Of a DNA stretch of 64,000 nt, positions 63,307 through 64,000 are shown piece after piece. The translations under genes were made by a program, and so were the position numbers. Each line of letters starts with the position of its first letter. Within the stretch, counting starts at the first letter, position 1. This stretch comes from Deinococcus arboris (GTDB lineage Bacteria > Deinococcota > Deinococci > Deinococcales > Deinococcaceae), in assembly GCF_009755355.1 (NCBI RefSeq), contig NZ_WQLB01000022.1, positions 12,185 to 76,184 of the forward strand. The letters run 5' to 3'. The notes under the pieces are model-generated. The model worked only from the letters and a program-made list of their open reading frames with translations. It was not told the DNA's origin and ran no database searches.

Positions 63307-63671
63307 GGTTTGCAGCTTACTCGATCAGGGCAGGAAGACAGGTCAGACTGTAGCTGTAAGGGCCGCGAGACGAAGTCGCTCCGGGGCAGCGCCGGAGCGA
63401 CTAGTGTACGACCACAGGATTGAGCAGGGCAAAAGTGCGGCCGACTGGGAATGGTAATTCTCGGTCTAGAACGGCCTAAAACACTCTCATCATCGCAGAA
63501 CAATAGACCCAGTCATGCCTGTGGTCATCCACTAGCACGGGGCGATGTTCTGCCAGACGCCTGACTAAACCAACTGTGATTGCTCAATCTGCGCGGCAAA
63601 GTCGCAGAGAAAGACGTCCTGGCCAGATACACATTTGATAGGTTTCTGAATTGGTAACGGCGGTGTTTGCC
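63307..63671. other. irrE upstream region with a hairpin and possible remnant
   Basis: A perfect 11-bp hairpin AGTCGCTCCGG / CCGGAGCGACT with a 7-nt loop lies at 63374-63402, about 70 bp before irrE. Further up, minus-strand text VLVDDHRHDWVYCSAMMRVF (63538-63479, approximate) ends in a TAG and may be a gene remnant. No 17-bp RDRM palindrome was seen. Confidence 0.4.
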
Positions 63672-63923
63672 TCAGCTGTGGGCCTTGAGTGTAGTCACCA
63701 GTGCCACATACTCCCGCTGCGCGTCGTCCTGGCTCATGCCCTGGAGGCCAGCCCAGGCGTCATACTTCGCTCCACCCACAAAGTCAAAGCCCCCAGGCCG
63801 CGCCCCGCTGACATCGCCCTGGCTGCCCTGCTTGTACAGCGCGTAGAGCTTCAGAAGTACATCATTCCCAGGCTTGCGACTTAGGGTTTGCACGTCTTGC
63901 TGGGCCTGTTCGAAAGGAGTCAT
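63672..63923 (-). CDS. acyl-CoA-binding protein
   Basis: 83 aa, four-helix ACBP fold: TPFEQAQQDVQTLSRKPGNDVLLKLYALYKQGSQGDVSGARPGGFDFVGGAKYDAWAGLQGMS holds the family LYxLYKQ, GDV and KYDAW residues. It binds long-chain acyl-CoA in the cytosol. TACACT lies 7 nt before the ATG. Bacterial ACBPs are uncommon; Deinococcus is one of the genera where they occur. Nothing recognisable lies in 63924-64000 beyond that promoter. Confidence 0.93.
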   Translation of the reverse strand: MTPFEQAQQDVQTLSRKPGNDVLLKLYALYKQGSQGDVSGARPGGFDFVGGAKYDAWAGLQGMSQDDAQREYVALVTTLKAHS

Positions 63924-64000
63924 GCCCGGCAGTGTACCCGGTACAAAGCGCACAAAGGGCTGCTCCGGCGGCCAGAAGAGACGGCAAACCAGAACAGCCC

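Noticed and set aside
63307..63672. RDRM (DdrO-binding palindrome) near irrE
   Set aside because: No TTATG...CATAA 17-bp palindrome was seen here or elsewhere in the window by eye.

Overview
The window is a GC-rich bacterial chromosome segment, almost certainly from a Deinococcus. The strongest sign is an IrrE/PprI metalloprotease gene followed in the same direction by folP, folB and folK. A TrpRS-II-like tryptophanyl-tRNA synthetase, a Thermus/Deinococcus-type EF-P with Arg32 at its tip, and a 66-aa L35 / 117-aa L20 pair agree. So do the many genes that carry a TANNNT hexamer only 5-9 nt before the start codon, which is the signature of leaderless mRNAs known from this genus. No phage, integrase, transposase gene or CRISPR array was seen; most of the window is core chromosome.

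Layout. 1-9.9 kb: a membrane protein, pilC, tsaC-scpB, trpS with a candidate Trp-codon attenuator, tdh, small hypotheticals and murJ. 9.95-13.25 kb: a less GC-rich accessory block of three genes led by a DUF4157 (HEVTH) protein; its first two genes share one reading frame broken by a single TGA. 13.3-27.5 kb: ydcF, topA, rnhA, an MFS pump, glmU, lgt, tatA-tatC, an SDR enzyme and mqnB. 27.8-42.5 kb: an orphan ABC substrate-binding protein, Deinococcus-type hypotheticals, yraN, citrate synthase, tsaB, a divergent paaG-like/ruvX pair, a response regulator, a telA-kinase-phosphotransferase run and an ABC-F ATPase. 42.8-43.25 kb: a three-tRNA operon (Ser-Ser-Arg) with its own consensus promoter and terminator. 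43.2-58 kb: a nitrilase-like membrane protein, pxpB-pxpC-pxpA (5-oxoprolinase), a degenerate GGDEF protein, rplY, efp, accB-accC, a nuclease-like gene split by a small mobile element, acs, moaA and a GntR regulator. 58-64 kb: rpmI-rplT with a structured leader, GNAT and small genes, irrE-folP-folB-folK and an acyl-CoA-binding protein.

How the genes fit together. tsaC and tsaB serve tRNA t6A synthesis. glmU, murJ and lgt serve the envelope. tatA and tatC form a minimal Tat translocase. accB/accC, acs, gltA and the acyl-CoA-binding protein touch acetyl-CoA and lipid metabolism. The irrE transcript couples the DdrO protease of the radiation response to folate synthesis.

The observations most worth checking are: (1) a 21-codon minus-strand ORF with tandem Trp codons followed by an intrinsic terminator just upstream of trpS; (2) a 133-bp TIR-bounded element that splits a nuclease-like gene, has a 3-bp target duplication whose removal restores the frame, and whose inner 71 bp is inverted in a second copy; (3) the DUF4157 gene pair joined through one in-frame TGA; (4) structured leaders at rpmI-rplT and between accB and accC; (5) a strong internal Shine-Dalgarno and ATG inside the gene at 33505-34125.
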